In this document: piece by piece, positions 1 to 9,279 of the stretch
How the letters are laid out: every line of letters starts with the position of its first letter
Position numbering within the stretch: the stretch's first letter is position 1
Assembly (NCBI GenBank): GCA_029062165.1
Contig: JAIDQQ010000027.1
Span: forward strand, 1 to 34,705
Length of the DNA stretch: 34,705 nucleotides
Reading direction: 5' to 3'
Source of the DNA: Ruminococcus sp.
Lineage (GTDB): Bacteria; Bacillota; Clostridia; Oscillospirales; Ruminococcaceae
Program-made: the position numbers and the translations under genes
The notes under the pieces: model-generated
Told to the model about the DNA's origin: nothing
The model's input: only the letters and a program-made list of their open reading frames with translations
The model's database searches: none

Positions 1-95
1 GGATTGCAGTTGAACCACAATTTTGAACCAGTCACAGAACATCTTGCAAGTGCCTGTTCCACGAAAGATTTGGGCATTAATGCAACCTCATTCAT
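1..95 (-). CDS. partial gene leaving the window, unknown function
   Basis: Only the first 31 codons lie in the window. The start is the ATG read from base 95 on the minus strand, preceded by a strong AAAGGAGG ribosome site (about 102-110). The peptide begins MNEVALMPKSFVEQALARC and has no signal peptide or membrane segment. I do not recognise the family. The gene is divergent from the large surface-protein gene at 354, so the two share the intergenic region. Confidence 0.6.
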   Translation of the reverse strand, partial: MNEVALMPKSFVEQALARCSVTGSKLWFNCN

Positions 96-208
96 AAGAT
101 GACCTCCTTTTATAGTAGTCCGGAAATCGCTCTTATACAACGGTTTTGTGTTTACGTTCACAGAAAATTTATAGTCTGTTAATAAATCTTTCATTTTAAA
201 ACGGTCAG

Positions 209-229
209 ATAATACCTGCTCAGTATTAT
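209..229. repeat. small inverted repeat in the upstream region
   Basis: ATAATAC (209-215) and GTATTAT (223-229) form a 7-bp inverted repeat with a 7-base loop, about 60 bases upstream of the promoter of the surface-protein gene. It could be an operator; there is no T-run to make it a convincing terminator. Function unknown. Confidence 0.3.
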
Positions 230-290
230 TATAATAAAATATTCTATAATGTTTTTAAATAATAAAAAATATAAATATTTTCTGTAAATA

Positions 291-319
291 TTGACAGCCA
301 TTACTATATGTGATATAAT
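291..319 (+). promoter_or_regulatory. promoter of the surface-protein gene
   Basis: TTGACA at 291-296 and TATAAT at 314-319 are separated by exactly 17 bases, a perfect match to the vegetative sigma-A consensus. A ribosome site AGGAG follows at 339-343, 10 bases before the ATG at 354. Confidence 0.85.
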
Positions 320-353
320 TTTTAAAAATAAGTGATATAGGAGTGATAAACTT

Positions 354-3300
354 ATGAAAAAAGTCTTTTCAACTGTTATGGCGACAGCAATATGTTCATC
401 TTTTGTTTGCAGTAATTTAGCTGATACCGGACTTGATTTTATTAATGCTGAGGAATATCATAATGCGCTTGAATGGCAGGATGTGTATGCTGATACTTTA
501 AAGGATTATATATCTTCGGGAGTAGCTAAAACTGCAAAATTCAGCTTGTGTTATGTTGATGAAGACGATATTCCGGAACTCGTTGTACATAGTAACGGTA
601 TGGCTTATCATGCTGACACAGAAGTATTTTTGTATACTTTCTATAACGGAGAAGTCAAAAATTTAGGACAGATAAGTAATGATGGTTATTCCAATTTTAC
701 TTATTATGAGAAAACAGGCGTTGTTATCAGTGGGTGGCTGAATCAGGGGCTTGACTACAGAGTAATAAATAAGCTGTCAGACGGTGAAATCAATGTTGAG
801 CATACATTCTTCAGTAATGAAGCCGCAGTAGCATCGGGGGGATATTCTGAATTTGATGATGTCAGAAGTGATGATGCATATGAAAAATATGAAGCAAGTC
901 TGCCGGATACAGACCCAATACATGATACAGGTGAATATGCCCTTACAGAAGAAAATATAAATCTTTATCTTTCGGATAATTCCGGAAACAATTCAGATAT
1001 CGGATTATCAGATATTATAGATATAGAATGTACTTATTATGCCGACTGGTTTGAGGGCGATGGTGTCGCTATAGCACGTTATATTACTACTTTGAAATTT
1101 GAAGATAACAGTGTTAAAATTGTAAATGCTCCTACTCTTGGCTTCCCGACACACACATCTTTTGAAATCGGAAAAATGACATCTGATAATGTATTCAGAC
1201 TTGTAAGCGGAAAGATACAGAGCGGAAACAATTATCCACAGGAAAATGTTGAGGGTACTCTGACTGTTATCAACGATACAACGATAAAAGTAGAATATAA
1301 CGGCACTTCAACAACATTTATAAGCAGTGCCAATCCACAGTTTAAGGATACTTCCGAAAAAGTTGCAAGTGGTAAGTGCGGTGATAATGCGTTCTGGGAA
1401 CTTAATTCCGAAGGTATATTCAGAGTTTATGGTAAGGGCGATATGGAAAATTACATTGAACCTGATGATAATCCTTGGAAAAGTCAAAAAGAATATATTA
1501 AAAAAGTAGTTATTGAAGAGGGTATTACAAGTATAGGATTTTGGACATTTTCAGCTTGTGAAAACCTTAAAGATGTAATAATATCAAATAGTGTTAATTC
1601 TATCCAATACGGAGCTTTTTCAGGTTCGGGTATTGAAAAAATTGATATACCAAGCAATGTAAAAAGTATAAATTCTTTTGCGTTTGCAAATTGTACAAGC
1701 TTAAAATCTCTTGATTTACCCTGTTCCTTTGCACATGATGCATTTACTGGTTGCACGGGTTTGGAAAGCGTTATAATATCCGAAAACAGTACCACAATTT
1801 CAGACGGTGCTTTTAGTAAATGTACAGGTTTAAAAAATATAACAATTCCTGATAGTGTTAAAAGTATAGAAAACTGGGCATTTAGTGAGTGTACATCCCT
1901 TGAAAGTATCACTATTCCCAGTAGCGTTACAGATATAAGATGGCAGTCTTTTATGAACTGTACAAAACTTACTGATGTTTATTATACTGGTACAGAAGAT
2001 GAATGGAACTCTATAAATATTGGTGATGAAAATGAGTGCTTGACAAATGCTGAAATTCACTTCAATGCAGGGGAATTAAGCGAGTCAGAACTGAAAGCCA
2101 AAGTAGAAAAATACGGCAATGTATCTGTATGGGAATATCACGATTATGACGGCAACGGTACAAATGAAGCATTTGCCGTGATTACAGACGAAAATAATTC
2201 CGATAAAAAACCAGATGTATATTTTATTGATACTTATGGTACTGTAACAAGTATGCCTGCTGGTTTTAACGGATTTTATTATGAAAATACCGGAAAATAT
2301 TTCACAACTGAAGGAAAAGGCTTTTTCTCTTTTGACATCGGTGCAAGCGGTTCTGGATGGGATACATTGCTTTACAGTGTAAAGAACAACGTTCCGTATG
2401 AACTGGACATTGCAAGAGAAATACAGGGTTTCTATCAGAATACAGAAACAGGCGGATTTTATACTACTTTAAATGATTTTTCCAGTGGTCATCACGAATG
2501 GCCTGAATATGAACTGATTTATGATAGTGATAGTCAGCAGTTCAGTATCGGTGAACGTCTGGATGGTGTTGTTTCAGAAGATGTCACATCCGGTAAATGC
2601 GGTGATAATGCTGACTGGAATTTTGATAAATCCACAGGTATTCTGACAATAAGTGGTAGCGGTAAAATGTATGATTATGCTACTATTATTTCTGAAATGC
2701 CCTGGAAATTATATAATAATCAGATAAAGCGGGTTGTAGTTGAGAAAGGAATTACAGAATTTTATTTTAACTATAATCAGAAAAATCAACCGAATCTTGA
2801 TTCTTTTGTAATTGCTGAAAGCGTATCACTTATTTCGGGTATCAGTGCGGATATTGATTATACTTTAGTCAGAGAAGTGACAATATATGGCTATACGGGC
2901 ACGGAAGCAGAAGTTTATGTAAAAAAACACAACGACTATATTAAAGAAAATTACAGCGAAGAGGATAAAGCAAAATTTAAGGATAAAGTGAAATTCTATC
3001 CCTTAAACGGTCAGTTACTTGCATATGTATCTTGTCCTGACAGCATGGTGGTAAGTAATAAAAACGGAAGTTATGATAAAAATACTATTTCTGTTTCGTT
3101 TACAGTCGCAAATGCCGGAAATTATGACTTATCAGAAGTATTTGTCAATCTTAATCTGCCTGACGGTGTAAGATGTAATGATGCAGATAAACATCTGAAA
3201 TTTTCCTTAGGGAAAAATAAAGAACGGACTTTTGATATTACTCTTTATTTAAGTAATAAAGTTCTCGATAGTAATGATATTGTTACATTCAGTGCAGAAG

Positions 3301-5054
3301 TTGGAGCATCTGACGAAACAAATACAAACTCAGCTACAAAATATATTATTTCCGTTGTTTCTACTCCTGCTGAAAATATTCCGAAATCGTTTAATATTAT
3401 TCATAAAGACTTAATAAACAATGAACTTAGCTCTGAAGATGTATTTAAATTTTTAAATTATAGTGGCGATTTTTTTAATAAAAATGACGATAAAATTTAT
3501 CAACTTTCTGATAGTTCATTGAACAAGTTATTGAATGCATTTGATGATAATATTGTTAAAGTATATGTAAAGACAAAACGTACGAAAGATGGGTGGTATG
3601 GTTCTTGTCATGGTATGTCAACAGTTGTTTCTTTAGTTAAGAGTGGATATATGAATCTTACTGGTTTTGGATTAAATTCAGATATTTCAAAACTGGATTC
3701 TCCTAAAAAGGATGCCAAAGTAGAGGATTTAATAAATTTTTATCAATTACAACAGTTTTTACCTTATCATCAGTATAATAAAAACAATAGTCAGTTAGTT
3801 GACGAAAATGAAAAACTAAAGGAAATTGTACAGGAAACTAAAAAAACTTCTCAGGGTGGTTTACCGGTTCGTATTAATTATTACTATGAAGGTACTAAAA
3901 AGGAAAATAATGAACAAACATCAGGTGGACATGCCGTAGTAGGTTACAAATGTGAGTGTGTCGCTGAAATGGATTGGCTTGGAAAACATCGTGTAGTATC
4001 TGATGAAAACGACCCTGATTTTCATGAGTATCGAATTACCATCTATGATTGTTCGCAGACAATTGCAGGTTTGCTTTATACTCCTACTTATATGTATATT
4101 GGAAAGGACTATAATTATTGGTGGTATGAACCAGTACATGGAGAGATTAATTTAACAGAAGCTAATATTAAAACAGTATCATCTTCTTCAGAAGAGTTAA
4201 ACCTCGTTGATTATAAGACAGGTAAGAAAAGCAGTATGTGTCTTGAACATTTTGATACAAACTTCCTTTCTTATTATGCTAAAGAAAGCAATGTACATAT
4301 CAGCACTTCCGAGGGCAGTTCAGAACTTTCAGGATTAGGCGAAGGTGAAGGCAACCTGTATACTTATACTGTGCCTGATGTTGGTACGATATATGACGAA
4401 GACGGCAACATAATTTCTTCTGATTCCTACACTACATATTTTGACGATAATTTCAAAGACGAAGATATTACTATAAAACTTGATAATACAGGTGAATGCG
4501 ATTTCAGCATGATTTATACTAATTGTATGGTATCTGCTGGTGGTAACAAGGTTAGTAAAGTGGATATGAAATCTGCTGGTGCTGTGGATTTAATTGCCGA
4601 TAACAGCGATTATGAACTGTCACTTACTTTCAACGAGGGTTATTATAATATGCCTTGGTATACGATAACAGCAAGCGGTGATAAAGCAAATGATGTATCT
4701 ATGAAGCAGACAGAAAATGGTATCGTTTTTAACAGTGACAATATGGAAAATGTTACCATTACAGCCAATAATACCGGTGAAATAGTTGAACTGACATTTA
4801 CTGCTGATACAGATAACATACTGATTACCAACAATAAAAATGCTCTAGAAGTTTATTCAGATAATGATAACAACGGAACTTATGAAACTTTAGTAAAAAC
4901 TACCTCAATTAATAACAATAGTAATAATACATCATCAAATAATAAAGGGGCTCCAAACACTGGCGATAGTATTCCGAAAGTATTTACATTACTTGCAACG
5001 GCTGTTTTTGGTGTAGTAATTTTAAGAAAAAGAAACAAGGATAATAAAATTTAA
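354..5054 (+). CDS. cell-wall-anchored protein with BspA-type LRRs and a papain-like cysteine peptidase module
   Basis: This 1566-residue protein starts with a signal peptide (lysines, hydrophobic stretch to about residue 23). Two copies of the SGKCGDNA..W motif that usually precedes BspA-type (LRR_5) repeats occur near residues 338 and 745. The first is followed by a full LRR_5 array (about 385-560, units of the form CTGLKNITIPDSVKSI); the second by only a short degenerate stretch. Around 1080-1235 lies a papain/C39-like pattern: WYGSCHGMS with Cys1085, GGHAVVGY with His1193, and ITIYD with Asp1232. The C-terminus has a sortase-type signal, APNTGD (1533-1538), a hydrophobic helix and a basic tail (RKRNKDNK). 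Family knowledge suggests a surface adhesin or protease; peptidase activity is inferred from the motif triad only. It has its own promoter and terminator, so it is monocistronic. Confidence 0.85.
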   Translation: MKKVFSTVMATAICSSFVCSNLADTGLDFINAEEYHNALEWQDVYADTLKDYISSGVAKTAKFSLCYVDEDDIPELVVHSNGMAYHADTEVFLYTFYNGEVKNLGQISNDGYSNFTYYEKTGVVISGWLNQGLDYRVINKLSDGEINVEHTFFSNEAAVASGGYSEFDDVRSDDAYEKYEASLPDTDPIHDTGEYALTEENINLYLSDNSGNNSDIGLSDIIDIECTYYADWFEGDGVAIARYITTLKFEDNSVKIVNAPTLGFPTHTSFEIGKMTSDNVFRLVSGKIQSGNNYPQENVEGTLTVINDTTIKVEYNGTSTTFISSANPQFKDTSEKVASGKCGDNAFWELNSEGIFRVYGKGDMENYIEPDDNPWKSQKEYIKKVVIEEGITSIGFWTFSACENLKDVIISNSVNSIQYGAFSGSGIEKIDIPSNVKSINSFAFANCTSLKSLDLPCSFAHDAFTGCTGLESVIISENSTTISDGAFSKCTGLKNITIPDSVKSIENWAFSECTSLESITIPSSVTDIRWQSFMNCTKLTDVYYTGTEDEWNSINIGDENECLTNAEIHFNAGELSESELKAKVEKYGNVSVWEYHDYDGNGTNEAFAVITDENNSDKKPDVYFIDTYGTVTSMPAGFNGFYYENTGKYFTTEGKGFFSFDIGASGSGWDTLLYSVKNNVPYELDIAREIQGFYQNTETGGFYTTLNDFSSGHHEWPEYELIYDSDSQQFSIGERLDGVVSEDVTSGKCGDNADWNFDKSTGILTISGSGKMYDYATIISEMPWKLYNNQIKRVVVEKGITEFYFNYNQKNQPNLDSFVIAESVSLISGISADIDYTLVREVTIYGYTGTEAEVYVKKHNDYIKENYSEEDKAKFKDKVKFYPLNGQLLAYVSCPDSMVVSNKNGSYDKNTISVSFTVANAGNYDLSEVFVNLNLPDGVRCNDADKHLKFSLGKNKERTFDITLYLSNKVLDSNDIVTFSAEVGASDETNTNSATKYIISVVSTPAENIPKSFNIIHKDLINNELSSEDVFKFLNYSGDFFNKNDDKIYQLSDSSLNKLLNAFDDNIVKVYVKTKRTKDGWYGSCHGMSTVVSLVKSGYMNLTGFGLNSDISKLDSPKKDAKVEDLINFYQLQQFLPYHQYNKNNSQLVDENEKLKEIVQETKKTSQGGLPVRINYYYEGTKKENNEQTSGGHAVVGYKCECVAEMDWLGKHRVVSDENDPDFHEYRITIYDCSQTIAGLLYTPTYMYIGKDYNYWWYEPVHGEINLTEANIKTVSSSSEELNLVDYKTGKKSSMCLEHFDTNFLSYYAKESNVHISTSEGSSELSGLGEGEGNLYTYTVPDVGTIYDEDGNIISSDSYTTYFDDNFKDEDITIKLDNTGECDFSMIYTNCMVSAGGNKVSKVDMKSAGAVDLIADNSDYELSLTFNEGYYNMPWYTITASGDKANDVSMKQTENGIVFNSDNMENVTITANNTGEIVELTFTADTDNILITNNKNALEVYSDNDNNGTYETLVKTTSINNNSNNTSSNNKGAPNTGDSIPKVFTLLATAVFGVVILRKRNKDNKI

Positions 5055-5062
5055 GAAAAATA

Positions 5063-5098
5063 ACCCGAATCCTGAAATAAAGATTCGGGTGTTTTTTT
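5063..5098 (+). terminator. rho-independent terminator of the surface-protein gene
   Basis: ACCCGAATC (5063-5071) pairs with GATTCGGGT (5082-5090) around a 10-base loop and is followed by GTTTTTTT. It begins 8 bases after the stop codon. Confidence 0.92.
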
Positions 5099-5209
5099 GA
5101 GTTTATGACAGTTAATAAAAATTATATGTCAGTTATGTCGAAATATTACAGAATACAGAATGATATATTGTACATAATGCTGATTTTTCAAAAAATTGCT
5201 TATTTATAG

Positions 5210-5256
5210 TTGACAAATTTATAAGACTGTTGTATTATAGAAAATGTAGATACTAC
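5210..5256 (+). promoter_or_regulatory. promoter and possible BlaI-type operator
   Basis: TTGACA (5210-5215) and TATTAT (5233-5238) are 17 bases apart. Just downstream, GTAG-ATA-CTAC (5246-5256) is a short inverted repeat at the expected transcription start, where an autoregulating BlaI/MecI-type repressor would bind. The promoter is well supported; the operator is inference from position and symmetry. Confidence 0.65.
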
Positions 5257-5285
5257 TACTGTCTTATGAGAGGAGGGAATAAATT

Positions 5286-5645
5286 ATGGATAAAAAACTC
5301 GTTGATTCTGAATTAAAGGTCATGAACGTACTTTGGAATGAGGGCGACTGTCCCGCCCGACACATTGCTGAAGTACTGACAAATGAGTACGGCTGGAATG
5401 TCAATACAACCTATACGCTGATTAAACGTTGTATAAAAAAGGGTGCTATTGAACGTTCCGAACCTAATTTCATGTGTCATGCACTCGTACCGAAAGATGA
5501 AGTCCAGAAAGCTGAAACCAATGAACTTATCGATAAAATCTATGACGGCTGTGCTGAAAAATTATTCGCTACACTGTTGGGTAGAAAAAAACTGTCTGCA
5601 AAACAGATTGAACGCCTGAAACAGATTGTCGACAAATGGGAATGA
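5286..5645 (+). CDS. BlaI/MecI-family winged-helix repressor
   Basis: The 119-residue protein has the length and layout of BlaI/MecI repressors. An N-terminal winged helix (LKVMNVLWNEGDCPARHIAEV, then a recognition helix NVNTTYTLIKRCIKKG) is followed by a helical dimerisation tail (LSAKQIERLKQIVDK). In the known systems such a dimer represses its own operon until the partner M56 membrane protease triggers its inactivation. A GAGGAGGG ribosome site lies just before the ATG. The gene is followed 10 bases later by the M56 gene, the usual pair. The inducer is probably not a beta-lactam, because the partner lacks a penicillin-binding domain. Confidence 0.9.
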   Translation: MDKKLVDSELKVMNVLWNEGDCPARHIAEVLTNEYGWNVNTTYTLIKRCIKKGAIERSEPNFMCHALVPKDEVQKAETNELIDKIYDGCAEKLFATLLGRKKLSAKQIERLKQIVDKWE

Positions 5646-5655
5646 GGTGATTTTT

Positions 5656-8325
5656 ATGGACTTGTTACAGATGAGTTTTACTGGTGCGATTCTGATTATG
5701 GTCATTGTGGTCATCAGGGCGGTTGCGATACATCGTTTACCTAAAAAGACTTTTTCAGTATTATGGTTGCTTGTAATATTCCGCCTGCTCCTGCCGGTTT
5801 CTGTACCGTCGCCACTAAGCATATATTCTTTGGTGACAGAAAATAATCAGGTAGTTTCAGATACTGTTGTATACGAAAATAAACAGACAGCATTTCCTGT
5901 AGTGACTGAAATAACATATGAAAATCACATCTCAAATGTACCGCAAAATTTACCGGAAGAATCAGCTGTATCAGTATGGGCTGTCATATGGGTTATCGGT
6001 ATGTTTCTTTTCGCCGGATTATTTTCGGTATCGTATATTCGGTGCGTACGTGAGTTCAGAACGTCATTACCGGTAAAAAATGACTTCATAACAGAATGGC
6101 TTGATACACATAATCTGAAACGCAGAATTGAAATACGTCAGTTCAGTGGGATTTCCACCCCTATGACTTACGGACTTTTTAAACCGGTAATCCTGCTCCC
6201 CGAAAATATGGACTTTAATAACAGACAGAATTTACAGTATATACTTTATCACGAATTTGTACATATCCGTCACTGTGACGTAGTTTTAAAGATACTCGCT
6301 ACAACAGCTTTATGTGTTCACTGGTTTAATCCGTTTGTATGGGTAATGTATATCTTATTCAACAGGGATACGGAGCTTACTTGTGACGAATGTGTTATAA
6401 AGCATTTCGGCAGGGAAAAGAGGTCAGTTTACGCCGGAATGTTAATCAGTATGGAGGAAAGAAAAAATATTTTCGCTCCGTTCTGTAATAATTTCAGTAA
6501 AAATGCAATTGAAGAAAGGATTGAATCTATTATGAGAATCAAGAAAAAATCTGTTTTGACTATGGCATTAGCTTGTACGCTTGTTATTGGTACTGCCGGT
6601 GTGTTTGCAACTTCCGTACAGGCGGACAAGGAAGAAGAATCAACACAGACCGTAGAAAATTCCGATATGGAATATGCAAAAATTTTTAATCCGTCTGACT
6701 GGTGGACTTATGAGGAGTACGCCGAGTGGTTGGAAAACGAAAAAATTGAACTTCAAAGTATAATCGGCGAAAAAAGCTGGACTTCCTCAAGAGGTGACTT
6801 CGTATGGACGGAAGAACTTGTTGAAGAAACTATACAGATGTACGAGGGAATACTTGAGGAAATAAAAAACGGTGCTATGTACTCAAAATTTGATGGCAAC
6901 GACATGATAGTAATTAAAAATAATGACAGTGAAAATACAGTCTCTGAATATTACGATATTGCAGAATCTGACAGCATAGAAGAAGCCATTTCCGAAGCTG
7001 AAATATTAAGTAAATATGAACCGTTCGGACTGACTTATGATGCTGAAAGTGATACGCTTACTTTTAACGGAAAATTAGTACGTTGGTTTGAGGATTACTA
7101 TACGATAGACGGCGATAATATAGTAGGAATAGTAAGCAAATTTAATGAAAATGGCGTTGTTGACGTATACGCCGACAGGGATTTTACGGATTTGGAAAGA
7201 AATTCAGACGGTTCATTTGACCCGTCCGGTAAACTGATAGGACTGAAAGAATGTTCACAGGAAGAATTTAATTCACGTGATATAAACGCAATAAAAAATC
7301 TGGAGCAGGTGACAATAGCCACAGACGAAATCACACCGGAAGTTGTTCTGTATATCGAACAGCAGACCGAGGATACACAGATTTTATTACAGGATTATAA
7401 AAATTTTGGTCTTGACTATGAAATCAATACCGATACCGGTGAACTTAGTATGGACTGGCAGGGTAAACCGGTACACAGTATTTTCGACGAACAAAAAAGC
7501 GTATGGATTGCCAATAATCAGAATGGTTTTAATCTTGGCGATAATGCGGTTGATTTGGAAGCGGTCTATGAAAACGGTACACTCACCGCACTTAAAGACA
7601 CACAGACCCATTCCGAACATAATTACGTTACTGCGGAGCAGGAAGCATTTACCGGTGAACCTCTTTCCGATACGGAAATAGATTCATGGCTTTCGGAATA
7701 CGAACAGTTCGACGTAACTTACGATAAATCAGACAATCAATGGTACTTCAACGGCGAAAAAGTACGCATATTCAGAGATGTTCTTACTTCCAATGGTGAA
7801 AACCTTACAAGCGGAAAATTTCACGGTTCTATGCGTAATCTGAGCGGTAACGGTACAATTGACATCTATACGGTACGTGATTTCAGCAACTTAAATCCCG
7901 ACGGCAACGGTACTCTGATTGATATAAAGGCATACGATTTAAAAGATGCTACCCTTGCAGAAAGTGCATCTGTCTATAAGGTATTCCTTGACCCACGTCA
8001 GTTTCAGGAAGAACTGAAAGCCTTAAAGAAATCAATAGATGCACGCAACAAGAAAAAACTTGACGGCGACTATATTCCTGAATTTGATGAGAACGGAAAT
8101 GAAGTCAATCCGTTGCCGGAATCGGCAGAGGCTTTCCGGACGGACGCTGTAAATTTTCTGTCCGGAAAACTCGACATAACTCCGGAAAAGGTCTCCGACG
8201 CTATGGAGGCAAATAACCATTACAGCATTCTGCAAGGCTATGTGGAAAAATCTGTTGCCGATGAGGTACTTGAATTTTTCAGTCAGTATAAACTCATTTC
8301 GCTGAACGTTGAAGAGGATAATTAG
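5656..8325 (+). CDS. M56-family (BlaR1-like) membrane metalloprotease with a repeat-containing outer domain
   Basis: I place the start at the ATG at 5656 (MDLLQMSF), behind GAGGTGA, rather than at a TTG-like start inside the repressor gene. The protein is 889 residues to the TAG. The first 320 residues form an M56 module: membrane helices near 4-22, 30-48, 113-133 and 212-232, the zinc motif HEFVH (His199, Glu200, His203), and a further helix at about 299-319. The remainder (320-889) should lie outside the membrane. It holds three related units beginning near 450, 577 and 678, each of the form YE.FGLTYD....L.FNGK.VR. There is no SxxK penicillin-binding sensor domain as in true BlaR1. By analogy it would sense something at the surface and inactivate the upstream repressor. 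The frame continues beyond the TAG (see next entry). Confidence 0.85.
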   Translation: MDLLQMSFTGAILIMVIVVIRAVAIHRLPKKTFSVLWLLVIFRLLLPVSVPSPLSIYSLVTENNQVVSDTVVYENKQTAFPVVTEITYENHISNVPQNLPEESAVSVWAVIWVIGMFLFAGLFSVSYIRCVREFRTSLPVKNDFITEWLDTHNLKRRIEIRQFSGISTPMTYGLFKPVILLPENMDFNNRQNLQYILYHEFVHIRHCDVVLKILATTALCVHWFNPFVWVMYILFNRDTELTCDECVIKHFGREKRSVYAGMLISMEERKNIFAPFCNNFSKNAIEERIESIMRIKKKSVLTMALACTLVIGTAGVFATSVQADKEEESTQTVENSDMEYAKIFNPSDWWTYEEYAEWLENEKIELQSIIGEKSWTSSRGDFVWTEELVEETIQMYEGILEEIKNGAMYSKFDGNDMIVIKNNDSENTVSEYYDIAESDSIEEAISEAEILSKYEPFGLTYDAESDTLTFNGKLVRWFEDYYTIDGDNIVGIVSKFNENGVVDVYADRDFTDLERNSDGSFDPSGKLIGLKECSQEEFNSRDINAIKNLEQVTIATDEITPEVVLYIEQQTEDTQILLQDYKNFGLDYEINTDTGELSMDWQGKPVHSIFDEQKSVWIANNQNGFNLGDNAVDLEAVYENGTLTALKDTQTHSEHNYVTAEQEAFTGEPLSDTEIDSWLSEYEQFDVTYDKSDNQWYFNGEKVRIFRDVLTSNGENLTSGKFHGSMRNLSGNGTIDIYTVRDFSNLNPDGNGTLIDIKAYDLKDATLAESASVYKVFLDPRQFQEELKALKKSIDARNKKKLDGDYIPEFDENGNEVNPLPESAEAFRTDAVNFLSGKLDITPEKVSDAMEANNHYSILQGYVEKSVADEVLEFFSQYKLISLNVEEDN

Positions 8326-8445
8326 CCACATAATGAACTTGCCACATCCGTTATCGGCTTTACTTTTTCCGGCGTTGAGGTATACTGTCCGGAAGAATTT
8401 AACGAACATACTTCACCGGACGTAATTTTAACAGAATCTCCATAA
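8326..8445 (+). other. in-frame continuation of the M56 gene past a TAG codon
   Basis: Directly after the TAG at 8323-8325 the same frame stays open for 39 codons to TAA at 8443. It reads PHNELATSVIGFTFSGVEVY and then a Pro/Glu-rich end. The composition is protein-like (a likely beta-strand pair FTFSGVEVY) and the region ends immediately before the terminator, so it is probably the original C-terminus. The likeliest reading is a recent nonsense mutation that removes the last 40 residues; stop read-through is a less likely alternative. Confidence 0.65.
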
Positions 8446-8452
8446 ATAAAAA

Positions 8453-8484
8453 AAATACCGGCAGACTGTCGGTATTTTCATTTT
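8453..8484 (+). terminator. rho-independent terminator after the M56 gene
   Basis: AAATACCG (8453-8460) pairs with CGGTATTT (8470-8477) around a 9-base loop, followed by TCATTTT. It starts 8 bases after the TAA of the extended frame, supporting 8445 as the original gene end. Confidence 0.8.
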
Positions 8485-8487
8485 ATA

Positions 8488-8516
8488 TTGACTATTTTGT
8501 ATCTGTATGATATAAT
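8488..8516 (+). promoter_or_regulatory. promoter of the LytTR regulator/kinase operon
   Basis: TTGACT (8488-8493) and TATAAT (8511-8516) are 17 bases apart, with an extended -10 (TG at 8508-8509). It lies upstream of the regulator gene start at 8566. Confidence 0.8.
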
Positions 8517-8565
8517 ATACGTACTATTAAAATGGAACATTCTTTATCTACTGGAGGTGATTTCA

Positions 8566-9279
8566 ATGTATCATATTGTACTATGCGATGACGAAAATAC
8601 ATTAATCGCAGAATTAAAAAGCTGTCTGCAACGTTATGCTGAAGAACATAATATTGAATTTACATATCATATCTTTTATGATGGTACTAATCTTCTTGCT
8701 AACTATAGTACGGATTTTGACCTTATTTTCCTTGATATAAAAATGAGTGCTATGGACGGTATCGAAACAGCACAGCAGATACGTAAAACAGATAGTAATG
8801 TAGGAATTATTTTTCTTACATCTATTACACAGTATGTATGGCAGGGCTATGAAGTAAATGCAGTAAACTATCTGCTCAAACCGCTGAAATATGTCCGGCT
8901 GGAAATGGAACTTGACCGGTATTTTTCACGCTATCGTGGAAAGAACGGTCAGTATCTTACATTTGCAAACAACTGCGGAAAATTCAAGGTGTTATATAAG
9001 GATATCCGCTATGCCGAAACTGACAGGCGTAATGTTCTTCTGCACTTTGAAGATAAACAACAGATTATTTATCAGAGTATGAAGGAATTTTCGGCTTTGC
9101 TTGAAAAAGAATCCTGTTTCACACGATGTCACGCAAGTTTTATCGTAAATCTCGCTTACGTCAGAAGTGTGGAAAATCTCGAAGCCGTTCTTACAACAGG
9201 TGAACGTATTCCAGTCAGTCAGCCCAGACGCAAGAATTTTATGATTAAAATTACAGAATACTGGGGGAATCTGCTGTGA
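8566..9279 (+). CDS. LytTR-family response regulator (AgrA-like)
   Basis: The start is the ATG at 8566 behind GGAGGTGA; the upstream extension of the frame runs into the promoter. The 237-residue protein has a receiver domain (CDDEN acidic pocket at residues 7-11; phospho-acceptor Asp57 in FLDIKMSAMDG; conserved Lys in LLKPLK) and a LytTR DNA-binding domain (about 140-235) with the typical ending ...FVRCHASFIVNL-like and VSQPRRK. LytTR regulators bind direct repeats spaced about two helical turns apart. The next gene encodes its sensor kinase with a 4-base overlap. Its likely target is the downstream ABC transporter promoter. Confidence 0.93.
   Translation: MYHIVLCDDENTLIAELKSCLQRYAEEHNIEFTYHIFYDGTNLLANYSTDFDLIFLDIKMSAMDGIETAQQIRKTDSNVGIIFLTSITQYVWQGYEVNAVNYLLKPLKYVRLEMELDRYFSRYRGKNGQYLTFANNCGKFKVLYKDIRYAETDRRNVLLHFEDKQQIIYQSMKEFSALLEKESCFTRCHASFIVNLAYVRSVENLEAVLTTGERIPVSQPRRKNFMIKITEYWGNLL

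Noticed and set aside
8488..8565. Upstream start for the LytTR regulator
   Set aside because: The extension covers the -35 and -10 elements and lacks a ribosome site; ATG 8566 has a perfect one.
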